A stretch of DNA of 64,000 nt, from the NCBI GenBank assembly GCA_910584205.1, contig CAJUAA010000009.1, positions 36,302 through 100,301 on the forward strand, read 5' to 3'. Source of the DNA: an uncultured Lachnospiraceae bacterium (GTDB lineage Bacteria; Bacillota; Clostridia; Lachnospirales; Lachnospiraceae). This document shows positions 8,386 to 17,882 of this stretch, one piece after another (the first letter of the stretch is position 1; every line of letters begins with the position of its first letter). Below the pieces are notes generated by a model, which was given only the letters and a program-made list of their open reading frames with translations, searched no databases and was not told where the DNA came from. The position numbers were made by a program, and so were the translations under genes.

Positions 8386-9222
8386 TTAAAACTGCTTCCT
8401 CAGTTTCGGGTCCAGAAGATCTCTCAGGCCGTCGCCGATGAAATTGGCGCCTACCGCCATGGTAAAAATGGCAAGTCCCGGGAAGCCCGCAACCCAGAAT
8501 TTATTGAAGTAATCCACGCCGTCCGACACCATCATGCCCCACTCCGGCGTAGGCGGCGCGGAACCCAGCCCCAGAAAGCTTAAAGTGGAGAACATCAGGA
8601 TCTGATTGCCGATATCCGTCGTGGCCATAATGAGCACCGAACTGATGCTGTTGGGGATAATTTCCTTCAAAAGGATCCGGATTCTGGAAGCGCCCAGAGC
8701 CTCCGAAGCCGTCACATACTCATTTTCCTTCACGCTGAGCACCACGCTCCGCATAAGCCTTGCATACGTAGGCCACGCCACGATCACCAGCGCAAACATG
8801 GTGTTGAACAGGTTGGAGCCCATGACTGCATTGATGATCATGGCCAGGATCAGAGACGGAAACGACAGGATCATCTCGGAAATCCGCATCATCACATTGT
8901 CCACCCAGCCGCCCACATAGCCGGCAATCGCTCCGTAGAACGTACCGATGAAACCGGCGATCACCACCGTCAGGCACCCCGCCAGAAGCGAATACCTTCC
9001 TCCGTAGATCACCCGGCTGAAAATATCTCTTCCGAAATTGTCCGTTCCGAACAGATGTTCTGCCGACGGTGCCTTCAGGCGCAGAGCCAGATCCTGGGCA
9101 ATGGGGTCATAAGGCGCGATCACCGGCGCCAGGACGGCCGCAAGAATCCACAGAAGGCAGATAATGACGCCCAGCGTGAACAGATAGTTGGAGCGGAACA
9201 TTTTCTTCAAAGAACGAAACAT
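8386..9222 (-). CDS. oppC: Oligopeptide/dipeptide ABC permease, OppC/DppC type
   Basis: 278-aa inner permease subunit with the N-terminal OppC segment (hydrophobic residues 12-35, then the periplasmic-type loop APYDPIAQDLALRLKAPS and FGTDNFGRDIFSR) and five further membrane spans. The EAA loop is EALGASRIRILLKEIIPN. I place the start at the ATG at 9222, which shares one base with the oppB stop (TGATG) and has GAGG 8 nt upstream; a GTG 9 nt earlier is possible. Exact peptide specificity cannot be read. Confidence 0.92.
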   Translation of the reverse strand: MFRSLKKMFRSNYLFTLGVIICLLWILAAVLAPVIAPYDPIAQDLALRLKAPSAEHLFGTDNFGRDIFSRVIYGGRYSLLAGCLTVVIAGFIGTFYGAIAGYVGGWVDNVMMRISEMILSFPSLILAMIINAVMGSNLFNTMFALVIVAWPTYARLMRSVVLSVKENEYVTASEALGASRIRILLKEIIPNSISSVLIMATTDIGNQILMFSTLSFLGLGSAPPTPEWGMMVSDGVDYFNKFWVAGFPGLAIFTMAVGANFIGDGLRDLLDPKLRKQF

Positions 9223-10241
9223 CACTGGCACCTCACTCTCGGATCGATCACGCCATACAGGATATCCACCACGGTATTGATGATCATATAGTTCAAAGCA
9301 ATCAGAAGCGCCACGCCGATGATCGCCGGAAAATCCGCAGACAATACGGATTCATAGGCAAACTGCCCCACGCCCGGCCAGTTGAAGATCGTCTCCACCA
9401 GCACCATACCGCCCAGCAGGTTGCCAAGGCCCAGGCCGATGACCGTCAGCACCGGAATCAGGGCGTTCCCCAGGGCGTGGCGCACGATCAGCCCCACTCT
9501 GCCGATACCCTTGGCTCTCGCGGTCCGGATATAGTCCATGGACATGACGTCCAGCAGGTTGGAACGGGTCGTCCTTGTAATCAGGCCCATGGTGAACGCC
9601 GCCAGCACCGTTCCCGGCAGGATCAGGTGGCTGAGCGCGTCCATGGCTTTGGGGATGTTTCCCTCCAGAAGACTGTCCAGTACGTACAGCCCGGTCACGG
9701 TCGCCGGCGCCGAAAAGGAATTGCTCAGTCTTCCCGGCCCCGGGAAAATATGCAGTTTATAATAGAAGAAATACAGTACCAGCAGCGCAAACCAGAAGCT
9801 GGGAATGCTCACGCCCGTCACGGAGACGGCGCGCACCGCCTGGTCCAGGATGCTGTTCCTGCGGATGGCTGAGATCACGCCGAACAGAATGCCGAACACC
9901 GCCGCAAGCAGTATGGCAAACAGCGCCAGTTCAATAGTCGCCGGATAACAGCGCGCCAGCTCGGCAAGCACCGGCTTGTTGGTACGGATCGAAGTGCCCA
10001 GGTCAAACTTCAGCAGGTTTTTGATGTACAGGACGTACTGCACAAAGATCGGCTGATCCAGACCGTATTTCGCCTTATATGCCGCCACGACCTCCGGGTC
10101 ATTGAGCGCCCGCTGGCTTAAATTCGCCACCGTGGGATCGCCCGGTATCATCTTCGTCAGTATGAATACCAGCGTAGCGACCCCGAACAGCATGACCACC
10201 AGATAGGCCAGCCTCTTTCCTGTAAATTTCAGTTGTTTCAT
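9222..10241 (-). CDS. oppB: Oligopeptide/dipeptide ABC permease, OppB/DppB type
   Basis: 339-aa permease starting MKQLKFTGKRLAYLVVMLFG. It contains the family signature MIPGDPTVANLSQRAL, a YGLDQPIFVQY segment and six membrane spans with the EAA loop ARAKGIGRVGLIVRHALGNA. It pairs with OppC and the ATPases OppD and OppF. AGAGGTG precedes the ATG. Confidence 0.93.
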   Translation of the reverse strand: MKQLKFTGKRLAYLVVMLFGVATLVFILTKMIPGDPTVANLSQRALNDPEVVAAYKAKYGLDQPIFVQYVLYIKNLLKFDLGTSIRTNKPVLAELARCYPATIELALFAILLAAVFGILFGVISAIRRNSILDQAVRAVSVTGVSIPSFWFALLVLYFFYYKLHIFPGPGRLSNSFSAPATVTGLYVLDSLLEGNIPKAMDALSHLILPGTVLAAFTMGLITRTTRSNLLDVMSMDYIRTARAKGIGRVGLIVRHALGNALIPVLTVIGLGLGNLLGGMVLVETIFNWPGVGQFAYESVLSADFPAIIGVALLIALNYMIINTVVDILYGVIDPRVRCQ

Positions 10242-10268
10242 AGGACACCTCTCTTTTGCTCCGCGGCA

Positions 10269-10288
10269 TCCGTGTACAGGTACACGGA
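10269..10288 (-). other. Stem-loop between oppA and oppB
   Basis: TCCGTGTAC (10269-10277) and GTACACGGA (10280-10288) form a perfect 9-bp stem with a 2-base gap. No T run follows on the minus strand. A stem here can protect the upstream oppA message or reduce read-through, so that binding protein exceeds permease; this is an inference from position. Confidence 0.5.
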
Positions 10289-10331
10289 CGCCTTTTCTTC
10301 AGGACAACAGAAAACCCGCGAAGCGTGGATT

Positions 10332-11972
10332 CTATTGTTTAATATTGATCAAAGTCACATCCAGCGCGTAGGGATCGGAGATCGCCACGCCGTCCAGTCT
10401 GGAATTATAACCGATATGCGCCGGCGCCTGTGCGATCATAAGGAACGGTCCGTCCTCATACATGGCATCCTGGATCTTCTCCAGCACCGCCGTACGCGCG
10501 TCGTTGTCGGTTGCCGCCATGGTCTCGTCATACATGGCCGCCAGCTCCGGAGCCATCTCCTTCGTCCAGCCTGCGCGGAGTCCCATCACGCCGCCCGGCA
10601 GGAACTCCAGCTGTACGTTGGGGTCGTTGTAATCGGTTCCCCAGTACATGACCGTAAATCCAATGGTTCCGTCGCGGTACGCGTCCCCGTAGCCTGCCGC
10701 CCAGGGCTGGGATACGATATTCACGTTGATTCCGATCCGGGAAAGGTCGTCCTTCACCTTCTGCGCCAGATCCGTCAGAAGGATGCCCTCCATATCAAGG
10801 TCCGTCACGGTCAGGTCCACATCGAATCCATCCGCATAGCCTGCCTCCGCAAGGAGCGCCTTTGCCTCCTCCACATTCGCATAATCCGCCGCTCTCTCTC
10901 CCTTGCTTCCCATGAAACCGGACTGGATGATAGCGTAGGGAGTCAGCGTACCTTCTCCGCAGATCGTCTGAACTCCGCTGTAGTCCACGGCTTTCCGGAT
11001 CGCCTGCTGTACCTTCGGATCGGATACCGGACCGCCGTACTCCTCGTTCATGTTCATCATCAGGAATCCCACCGTCTTGGTAGCCGCGTTGATGATCTCG
11101 ATTCCTTCCGCACCCGCAAGCTCCGCCATGGTATCGTCGGTCATGTTCAGGGCCACGTCAATGTCGCCGGTGGACAGCGTCATCATCTGCGTATTGGAAT
11201 CCGGCTGGATCTTGACGATGTATTTGTCCACGTTGGTCGCCTCGCCCCAGTAATTCGGGTTTTTCTCCAGAACCACCTCTTCATCCGGAATATAGCTGGT
11301 CATCACATACATACCGGAACCTGCGCTGGTGCTGTCCAGATATGCCTGCGCCGTATCCGTCGTGGCAGCGTCCTCCGCGTCGGTACCGCCGTTCTCCTTC
11401 ACCACCGCGCTGTCCAGGATGGCCAGAGCGCTGTAGGTCAGCTTGGAGAGGATCGCACTGTCCGCCTGGGTCAGATGGAAGACGACGGTAAGGTCGTCCG
11501 GAGCCTCCATGCTCTCGATGGTATCCGCAATAAAGGACGGATTGCCCTGCAGGTTCTTACAGCGGTTGATGCTGAACAGCACGTCCGCGGACGTCATGGG
11601 ATTGCCGCTGGCAAAGGTGATGCCCTCCTTCAGCTTTACCGTCAGGGTCAGGTTGTCCTCGGAAAATTCATAGGTATCCGCCAGACACGGTTCCGGCGCG
11701 CTGTCGTTGCCGTAAAATTTAAACAGGTTTTCATAGCACGCGTTGACGATCAGCGGCGGATATTTCTCATATACATATCCGGGGTCCACCGTCGCAAAAC
11801 CGGAGCCCATGGCCACCACCACCGTGCTGGAGCCGGAACCGGAGCTTTCCGCGCCGCCCGCTTCCTCTGCGCCTTCCGCTGCCGGCGCATTGTTGTCCGC
11901 ACCGCCGCCGCAGGCCACGCAGCCGGCCGCCACTGCGACGCTCAGCGCCAGGGCTAAAAATCGTTTCTTCAT
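10332..11972 (-). CDS. oppA: Peptide-binding lipoprotein of ABC importer (OppA/DppA family)
   Basis: 546-aa family 5 extracellular solute-binding protein. The signal peptide ends in a lipobox (VAAGCVACGGG), so it is a membrane-anchored lipoprotein. A Ser/Gly/Ala/Glu linker covers residues 25-50, followed by the typical SBP5 domain (YEKYPPLIVNACYENLF, ending YNSRLDGVAISDPYALDVT). AGGAGG precedes the ATG. It lies in the middle of the operon, between the ATPase and permease genes. Confidence 0.93.
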   Translation of the reverse strand: MKKRFLALALSVAVAAGCVACGGGADNNAPAAEGAEEAGGAESSGSGSSTVVVAMGSGFATVDPGYVYEKYPPLIVNACYENLFKFYGNDSAPEPCLADTYEFSEDNLTLTVKLKEGITFASGNPMTSADVLFSINRCKNLQGNPSFIADTIESMEAPDDLTVVFHLTQADSAILSKLTYSALAILDSAVVKENGGTDAEDAATTDTAQAYLDSTSAGSGMYVMTSYIPDEEVVLEKNPNYWGEATNVDKYIVKIQPDSNTQMMTLSTGDIDVALNMTDDTMAELAGAEGIEIINAATKTVGFLMMNMNEEYGGPVSDPKVQQAIRKAVDYSGVQTICGEGTLTPYAIIQSGFMGSKGERAADYANVEEAKALLAEAGYADGFDVDLTVTDLDMEGILLTDLAQKVKDDLSRIGINVNIVSQPWAAGYGDAYRDGTIGFTVMYWGTDYNDPNVQLEFLPGGVMGLRAGWTKEMAPELAAMYDETMAATDNDARTAVLEKIQDAMYEDGPFLMIAQAPAHIGYNSRLDGVAISDPYALDVTLINIKQ

Positions 11973-12026
11973 AATTAGTTCCTCCTCTTTTTCTTTTCCC
12001 GTCTCCGCCGCGGCAGAGACCGTGTT

Positions 12027-13028
12027 CTATTGAGACGCCGGTGATCCGGCAGAATCTCCTTTTCCATAAAGATGGCATGCGACAAAATGTCCTTTCTCCA
12101 CTTCCTGAAGCACCGGGTCCTCCAGGGAGCAGCGGTCGCATGCTTTCGGGCACCGGGTATGGAACCGGCAGCCGGACGGCGGATTGGACGGGCTTGGCAC
12201 CTCGCCTGCCAGACGAATCCGCTCTCTGCCCGCATCGCTTCCCACCTGCGGGATGGCCGACAGCAGCGCCTCCGTATAGGGATGGTACCGCTTCTCATAC
12301 GGCTGGTCATAATCCGCGATCTCCACGATCCGGCCCAGATACATGACGCCTACCCGGTCGCTGACCTGATAGACTACGTTCAGATTGTGCGAAATGAAGA
12401 AATAGGTCAGGCCCAGTTTCTCCTTCAGCTCCTGCAGAAGGTTCAGTACCTGCGCCTGAACCGACACGTCCAGCGCGGACACCGCCTCGTCGCAGATGAC
12501 CAGGTCCGGCTCCAGCGCCAGCGCTCTGGCAATGCCGATCCGCTGCTTCTGCCCGCCGGACAGTTCATGGGGATAGCGGCTCAGATGGTACTCATCCAGC
12601 CCCACCAGGTTCAGAAGCTCCCGGATCCGGGCTTCCACGTCCATCTCCCCGGTCATCTGGTGGATTTCAAAAGGCTCCATCAGGATCTGCCGGACCGTAC
12701 GTCTGGGATTCAGACAGGCGGAAGGGTCCTGAAAGATGATCTGGGCCTTCCTGCGCATCCGCTTCAGCTCCGCGCCCTTCAGGCCCGCAATGTCCGTCCC
12801 GTCCAGGTAGATATGGCCCTCTGTAGGTTTCAGCAGCCGGATCAGCGTCCTTCCCAGCGTGCTTTTGCCGCAGCCGCTCTCGCCCACCACGCCGAAGGTC
12901 TCGCCTTTTAAAATGTCAAAGCTGATGTCATCCACAGCCTTTACGCTTCCGGATCTTCTGTTTTTTCCTTTAAAATATACTTTTACATGATCGGCTCTCA
13001 CGAGCACGTCCTTCACAGCTTCTTCCAC
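12027..13028 (-). CDS. oppF: Oligopeptide ABC ATPase, OppF type
   Basis: ABC ATPase with Walker A GESGCGKST, signature LSGGQKQR, Walker B LVICDEAVSALD and switch His in FISHN. The OppF-type C-terminal extension carries GCRFHTRCPKACDRC, the cysteine motif that binds a 4Fe-4S cluster in this subfamily. I favour the GTG at 13028 as start (AAGGAGG 8 nt upstream, 333 aa); an ATG at 13064 inside the end of oppD is the alternative. Confidence 0.93.
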   Translation of the reverse strand: MEEAVKDVLVRADHVKVYFKGKNRRSGSVKAVDDISFDILKGETFGVVGESGCGKSTLGRTLIRLLKPTEGHIYLDGTDIAGLKGAELKRMRRKAQIIFQDPSACLNPRRTVRQILMEPFEIHQMTGEMDVEARIRELLNLVGLDEYHLSRYPHELSGGQKQRIGIARALALEPDLVICDEAVSALDVSVQAQVLNLLQELKEKLGLTYFFISHNLNVVYQVSDRVGVMYLGRIVEIADYDQPYEKRYHPYTEALLSAIPQVGSDAGRERIRLAGEVPSPSNPPSGCRFHTRCPKACDRCSLEDPVLQEVEKGHFVACHLYGKGDSAGSPASQ

Positions 13029-13041
13029 CGGCGACTCCTCC

Positions 13042-14031
13042 TTATCTTCCCTCAGTATTCTCATACAGACAGCAGCGCACCTGCCGCGTATCTGAGATCT
13101 GCTTTACGGGCGGCGCCTCCCTCCGGCACCGGTCTGTGGCATGGGGACAGCGGGGCGAAAAGCTGCAGCCCTCGGTCCGCTCCGTGGGATTGGGCACCAT
13201 GCCCTCTATGGTCTTCAGCGGGCTTCTGTCTTTTGTGATCTTCGGGATTGCGTCCAAAAGCCCCCGGGTGTAGGGATGCTTCGGCTCCGCAAACAACTCC
13301 GCCGCCGGCGCCTGCTCCACGATGTGGCCTGTATACATGACGATGACCGTGTCGCACAGCTCGCTGACCACCCCCAGATCATGAGTGATAAAAATGACGG
13401 ACGTTCCCATCTTCCTGTTCAGTTCCCGGATCAGATCCAGGATCTGCGCCTGGATCGTCACATCCAGCGCCGTGGTGGGCTCGTCCGCGATCAGAATCTT
13501 CGGCTGGCATGCCAGAGCCATGGCAATCATCACACGCTGGCGCATACCGCCGGACATCTGATGGGGATACTCATGCGCCCTGATTTCCGAATCCGCGATG
13601 CCTACCGCCTGCATCATATGTATGGCTTCCTCCATGGCCTCCTTTTTTTTCATCCCCCAGTGCAGCTGCAGGGATTCCGCGATCTGTTTTCCGCACTGGA
13701 TGATGGGATTCAAAGAGGTCATGGGTTCCTGAAAGATCATGGATATCTCGTTTCCCCGGATCTTCTGCATCTCCTTCTCGGACGCCTTCACCAGATCCTG
13801 CCCTTTATACAGGATCTCCCCGCCTGTGATCCTGCCCGGCGGATTGGGAATCAGCTGCAGCATTCCCAGGGACGACACGCTTTTTCCGCTGCCGCTCTCC
13901 CCCACGATCCCCAGCTTCTCTCCCTTATGAAGCGTGTAGTTCAGATGGTTGACCGCACGCACCGTACCCTCCACCGTCTGAAATTCCACACACAGATCCT
14001 TTATCTCCAGTAATACCTCCGGCTGGCCCAT
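13042..14031 (-). CDS. oppD: Oligopeptide ABC ATPase, OppD type
   Basis: 329-aa ABC ATPase with Walker A GESGSGKSV, signature MSGGMRQR, Walker B ILIADEPTTALD and switch His in FITHD. The C-terminal cysteine motif is GCSFSPRCPHATDRC. It is the first gene of the opp operon. I chose the ATG at 14031 because GGAGG lies 5 nt upstream; an in-frame ATG at 14049 would place that site inside the coding region. Confidence 0.93.
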   Translation of the reverse strand: MGQPEVLLEIKDLCVEFQTVEGTVRAVNHLNYTLHKGEKLGIVGESGSGKSVSSLGMLQLIPNPPGRITGGEILYKGQDLVKASEKEMQKIRGNEISMIFQEPMTSLNPIIQCGKQIAESLQLHWGMKKKEAMEEAIHMMQAVGIADSEIRAHEYPHQMSGGMRQRVMIAMALACQPKILIADEPTTALDVTIQAQILDLIRELNRKMGTSVIFITHDLGVVSELCDTVIVMYTGHIVEQAPAAELFAEPKHPYTRGLLDAIPKITKDRSPLKTIEGMVPNPTERTEGCSFSPRCPHATDRCRREAPPVKQISDTRQVRCCLYENTEGR

Positions 14032-14091
14032 CTTTTCCTCCCATACCACGTTCGTATTGTATCTTCCATACTGTCCGCTGCTTTCTCACTT

Positions 14092-14106
14092 TACTTTATT
14101 AAAGTA
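14092..14106. promoter_or_regulatory. 15-bp palindrome between opp operon and sigma gene
   Basis: TACTTTATTAAAGTA has perfect 7-bp arms. It lies about 60 nt upstream of oppD on one side and about 160 nt upstream of the divergent sigma gene on the other. It is a possible operator for either; nothing further identifies the regulator. Confidence 0.4.
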
Positions 14107-14140
14107 TCTTTGCCATACCTGTGCGGTTCTGCGACAGCGG

Positions 14141-14168
14141 TTCAACATATCATATTTTCCGATATAAT
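14141..14168 (+). promoter_or_regulatory. Possible promoter of the sigma-factor gene
   Basis: TATAAT (14163-14168) is a perfect -10. The best -35 is TTCAAC (14141-14146) with a 16-bp spacer. It lies about 100 nt upstream of the TTG start. Confidence 0.45.
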
Positions 14169-14266
14169 TCAATATAAAAAATATGGGGATCCGGTCGGAT
14201 TTCGTGCCGGAAGCGCAAGAAAACGGCGGAAAAAACGTACTTAATAATTGAAGGGAGGAAATCATA

Positions 14267-14848
14267 TTGACGAAGCACGCATCTTTGGAGGACAAAAAAA
14301 TCATCGAATTGTTTCAGCAGCGAATCGAGCATGCTATAACGGAAACCAAAATAAAATATGGAAACATCTTTTTTGCGGTTGCTTTTCGTATTCTGAGAAA
14401 TAATCTCGACTCAGAAGAATGTGAAAATGACACCTATTTGGGTATATGGAATACAATTCCTCCGCAGATTCCGGAAAATTTTAAAGCTTACAGCCTGCGC
14501 ATTACCCGGAATCTGGCACTGAAAAAACTGGATTACAACCATGCGCAAAAAAGAGATACTGACAGAACGCTTTCTTATGATTCTGCTGCGGATGAACTCG
14601 CCGCCCTGTCCGCAGAGAACTGCCCTGTATCCACGGAATCCGAGCTCACGGAATGTATCAATGAATTTCTGCACAATCTCAGCCCGGGAAACCGAAAAAT
14701 CTTTTTGTTGAGATACTGGTATTTATCACATGTAAAAGAAATCATGGAAGAATGCCATATGACAAAAGGGCAGGTAGAATCCAGCCTGTTCCGAATGCGG
14801 AAGAAGCTGAAAAAACATCTGATTGAAAGGGGATTTTATGATGAATAA
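14267..14848 (+). CDS. ECF-type RNA polymerase sigma factor
   Basis: 193-aa protein of the sigma-70 ECF type. Region 2 covers about residues 30-90 (ILRNNLDSEECENDTYLGIW, LRITRNLALKKLDY) and region 4 about residues 125-185 (LSPGNRKIFLLRYWYLSHVK, then TKGQVESSLFRMRKKLKKHL, the recognition helix). The start is TTG at 14267, with AAGGGAGG upstream. The downstream gene overlaps its stop by 8 nt and encodes a membrane anti-sigma-like protein that is broken here, so the sigma factor may have lost its normal control. Confidence 0.85.
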   Translation: MTKHASLEDKKIIELFQQRIEHAITETKIKYGNIFFAVAFRILRNNLDSEECENDTYLGIWNTIPPQIPENFKAYSLRITRNLALKKLDYNHAQKRDTDRTLSYDSAADELAALSAENCPVSTESELTECINEFLHNLSPGNRKIFLLRYWYLSHVKEIMEECHMTKGQVESSLFRMRKKLKKHLIERGFYDE

Positions 14849-16641
14849 GAAACGACTGCTCCAGGCACTTGGAGAAATCGATGACCTGTATATTCTGGAA
14901 GCACTGCCCGGAGAGAATCCCACCCATGGATCTTACGGCCCTTTTTATAAAAAAAGCAGTCACCGCAGCAGCATTCCTGCTGATGCTCCTGTTCGGATTC
15001 TGTGCCATGGACCCCGTGCTTGCCAGCAAAATCCCCCTTCTGGGTGATGTATTTTCCCACATTCAGGATCAGGTGGATGTAACCGGATCCTATTCCGATT
15101 ACGCACAGACTGTAGGCCAGGCTGTCACGGATTCCGGCATTTCCGTGACGGTTTCTGAAATCTATTGTGACGGAATCAGTGTATATGCCTCCTTTGTGAT
15201 TGAAAGCCGCAAAGCATTTGATCCTGATGGCTCTGCTGATTATTCCATCCACCAGCTGGCGCTCGACTGCGAAACCTGTTTCACTGATGAAACAGAGAAA
15301 AGGAAACTCAATGGGGTCAGCCCCGCAGGATTGGAGGGAGAATTTACCAATCCACATACATTTATTGGAATGGGAACCTATCCTCTGTCTGACGGAGCAT
15401 TTCCAGAATCATTCGATTTCTGCCTTAAAATCACTTCCATCGGACTGCCAGGAAAACCCGGGAACCTGTATCAATATATGGTTTCCGGAAATTGGGAATT
15501 TCGTATTCCTGTAATCGTTGATCCCCGGGACGTGCAGACCTGCGATATCTATGAGGAGCAGGAGGGACATTCGATCGACCAGGTCATCTCCTCTCCAATC
15601 ATGATCACGGTCTATACCTCCTATCCTGATATCTACGAAGATACACTGGCATACCGTGTATATGTATTCGGAGATCTTTCGGATGAAAATATCGGATACT
15701 CCGGGGAATACGGAGCGACGCGCGGAATCACACGAATTGCCCGAGCAACGTTGGATGTATCTCTGTTTGTAACAGGAAGCAACTCTACTTTATTGTCGGG
15801 CGAACCGGCAACCCTCCTGACCGGTCGGACTGTGGAGTTTGAGATTCTTCCGTTTTCCTTCTACGAGATGAAGCAGTACTATGAGATCAACCGGATGGAA
15901 TGGAGCGAAGAAATGTTTTCGGACTATCTGAAATGGGGAGGCTTTCCGCTTCGTTTTGATTATAAAGATGAAACATCTGTACACAGATATCTTTCCAATT
16001 TATACAAAAGTATTGTGAATCGGGATATTACAGGAAAAAGCCGGAGTGCGGATAAGAAAAGTTTTATGGATATCTCTTTGTATATTCTTGCAAATGCGGG
16101 AAAAGAATTTTCAATTGACAACATCATAGCCGCTTACAGAAAAGAAAACCGGGAAATATCCAGACGAACTGTTTATCATTATCTCGAACGCATGAAAAAA
16201 GCATATTTAATTCACGGAGTTGGAAGATATAACATCACAGGGAAGTCTGCGCTTCGTAACCGGGAGAAACAGTATGCGGTAGACGTGGGGTTTCGGACGA
16301 TCAATACAAATACCATTCACTATGAAGATACATTTTTTCTGGAAAACATCATATACAACGAGTTGATCACAAGAGGCTACACGGTATTTGCCGGAAAAAC
16401 CTATAAAGGAGAGATTGATTTTGTCTCTGTCAAAGACGGCAGAAAATGTTTTATTCAGGTTGCATATCTGCTGGCCAGTGAAGCTGCCATCAAAAGAGAA
16501 TTCGGCGCCTACCGCACCATTACAGATGCTTCACCGAAGTATGTGATGTCTCTCGATAAAATCGATCTGAGCCACGACGGCATTGTGCATATGAATATCC
16601 TTGATTTTCTGCTTCGAAGAGCGGATTTGATGCTCACATAG
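14841..16641 (+). pseudogene. Frameshifted anti-sigma-like (DUF4179) gene joined to the C-terminal half of an AAA/DUF4143 ATPase
   Basis: The gene begins MNKKRLLQALGEIDDLYILE, the usual opening of membrane anti-sigma proteins of the DUF4179 kind. Frame then changes at a run of seven A (14949-14955). Six A would join KKAVTAAAFLLMLLFGF, the membrane segment, in frame. The extracellular DUF4179-like part runs to about 15745. From about 15750 the sequence becomes LDVSLFVTGSNSTLLSGE and EFEILPFSFYE, the sensor-1 region of AAA_14 ATPases, followed by the complete DUF4143 tail with DFLL near the end. The ATPase Walker A half is missing. The two parts are fused in frame, so a deletion probably removed the anti-sigma 3' end and the ATPase 5' end. 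Without a frame change the main open frame from 14869 (590 codons) has a poor start. Confidence 0.8.
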
Positions 16642-16704
16642 CATCCGCTGTGCCGCATACCGTCAGGTCCGCACCCCGGCTGCAGTAGATTCCGCACAGC
16701 CGAA

Positions 16705-16736
16705 AATGCACAGGAAGCCGCCGCTTCCTGTGCATT
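16705..16736. terminator. Bidirectional terminator
   Basis: AATGCACAGGAAGC (16705-16718) pairs with GCTTCCTGTGCATT (16723-16736) around a 4-base loop. It lies between the convergent ATPase remnant and NlpC/P60 gene; T-rich sequence follows on each side. Confidence 0.8.
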
Positions 16737-16748
16737 CTGTTTTATCCG

Positions 16749-17804
16749 TTAATCGTTTATGATCCGTCTCGCTCTCACCGGCGTCCGGTAGTACATGCCG
16801 GAGATCGTGATGCCGGTCCTCGGGTTGCTGGCGTGAACCACCTGACCGCCGCCCACATAGATTGCCACATGGTTGATGCCGGAACGGTTGCCGTAGAACA
16901 CCAGATCGCCCGGCTTCAGTTCGTTCAGGCTGACTGCGCTTCCGCAGTTGCCCTGCGCCCGGGATGAGTGCGGCAGGCTGATGCCGTAATTGCGGAAGAC
17001 GGACAATACAAATCCGGAACAGTCCGCGCCTTTTGTCAGGCTGGTGCCGCCCCACACATACGGTCTGCCGATGTACTGCTTTGCAAACTCACTGAGCGCA
17101 ATGCGCACATCCGAGACGCCGGCGCCGTAGCGTACCTCCGAAATGGTCAGCGCCTCGTCCAGCTTCGCTCCCACATCTACATATTCTTTAAAGAGATATC
17201 CCTCTTCTCCATCCAAATCGATCTTCACCCACTCGTCCAGCTCTTCCAGCACATCAAAACGCTGTCCGGAACCTACGATATCCAGCACCTCGCATTCGGT
17301 ATTCGGCTCCGTACGCACTTTCAGGCCGTCCGTATTCACATCCGCAATGGACTTTAACAGCGTGGACGCCTGTTCCAGCGCCTCCGGCCCCGTCAGGACG
17401 TACTCCGCCTTGATATAACCTTCCACCTTGCCGGATTTGACCTGCAGCCACTCTCCGTCCTCTCCGAGGATATCGCAGCCTGCGTCCTTTCCGATCTTGC
17501 CTACGATCTTACCGTCCATGGAAGCGGAATCCCGGATATTGACCTTTCCCTCTGACACGGTCACGATTCCCAGATTGCTGTAACCGTCCAGGTGAAACGC
17601 CTCCAGCACCACGTCGCTCATGGCGCTCTCCAGAACCTCCTCGCTCTCCACGGCTTCCAGATCCGCGGAAATGCCGATCTGGGCGCTGCTTCCAAGAGAA
17701 GCCGTCGCCTCCGCAGTCATCGCCGGTACGTTACATATAACCACAGCCCCCATCAAAAGAGCGCTGATACTTCTCATTCGTATTCTGTCGGTAGATCTTA
17801 TCAT
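16749..17804 (-). CDS. Secreted SH3b-SH3b-NlpC/P60 cell-wall endopeptidase
   Basis: 351 aa with a signal peptide (about residues 1-33), two bacterial SH3 domains (about 78-138, with VNIRDSASMDGKIVGKI, and about 152-212, with LKVRTEPNTECEVLDIV) and a C-terminal NlpC/P60 domain (about 230-348). The catalytic Cys is in GADCSGFVLSVF, the His in GINHVAIYVG and the third polar residue in VVHASNPRTG. It would hydrolyse gamma-D-Glu to diamino-acid bonds in peptidoglycan stems. AGGAGG precedes the ATG at a 10-nt distance. It is monocistronic, with its own promoter. Confidence 0.93.
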   Translation of the reverse strand: MIRSTDRIRMRSISALLMGAVVICNVPAMTAEATASLGSSAQIGISADLEAVESEEVLESAMSDVVLEAFHLDGYSNLGIVTVSEGKVNIRDSASMDGKIVGKIGKDAGCDILGEDGEWLQVKSGKVEGYIKAEYVLTGPEALEQASTLLKSIADVNTDGLKVRTEPNTECEVLDIVGSGQRFDVLEELDEWVKIDLDGEEGYLFKEYVDVGAKLDEALTISEVRYGAGVSDVRIALSEFAKQYIGRPYVWGGTSLTKGADCSGFVLSVFRNYGISLPHSSRAQGNCGSAVSLNELKPGDLVFYGNRSGINHVAIYVGGGQVVHASNPRTGITISGMYYRTPVRARRIIND

Positions 17805-17882
17805 CTTATATTTGCCTCCTATTGCCAGGGCAGGAGCCCTTCCTCGGTCCGTCCCACAGAAGCCTGTCCATATAGTTCACAA

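Noticed and set aside
10233..11957. 574-codon plus-strand frame opposite oppA
   Set aside because: Shadow of a clear lipoprotein gene; composition is not protein-like and it lacks a start signal.
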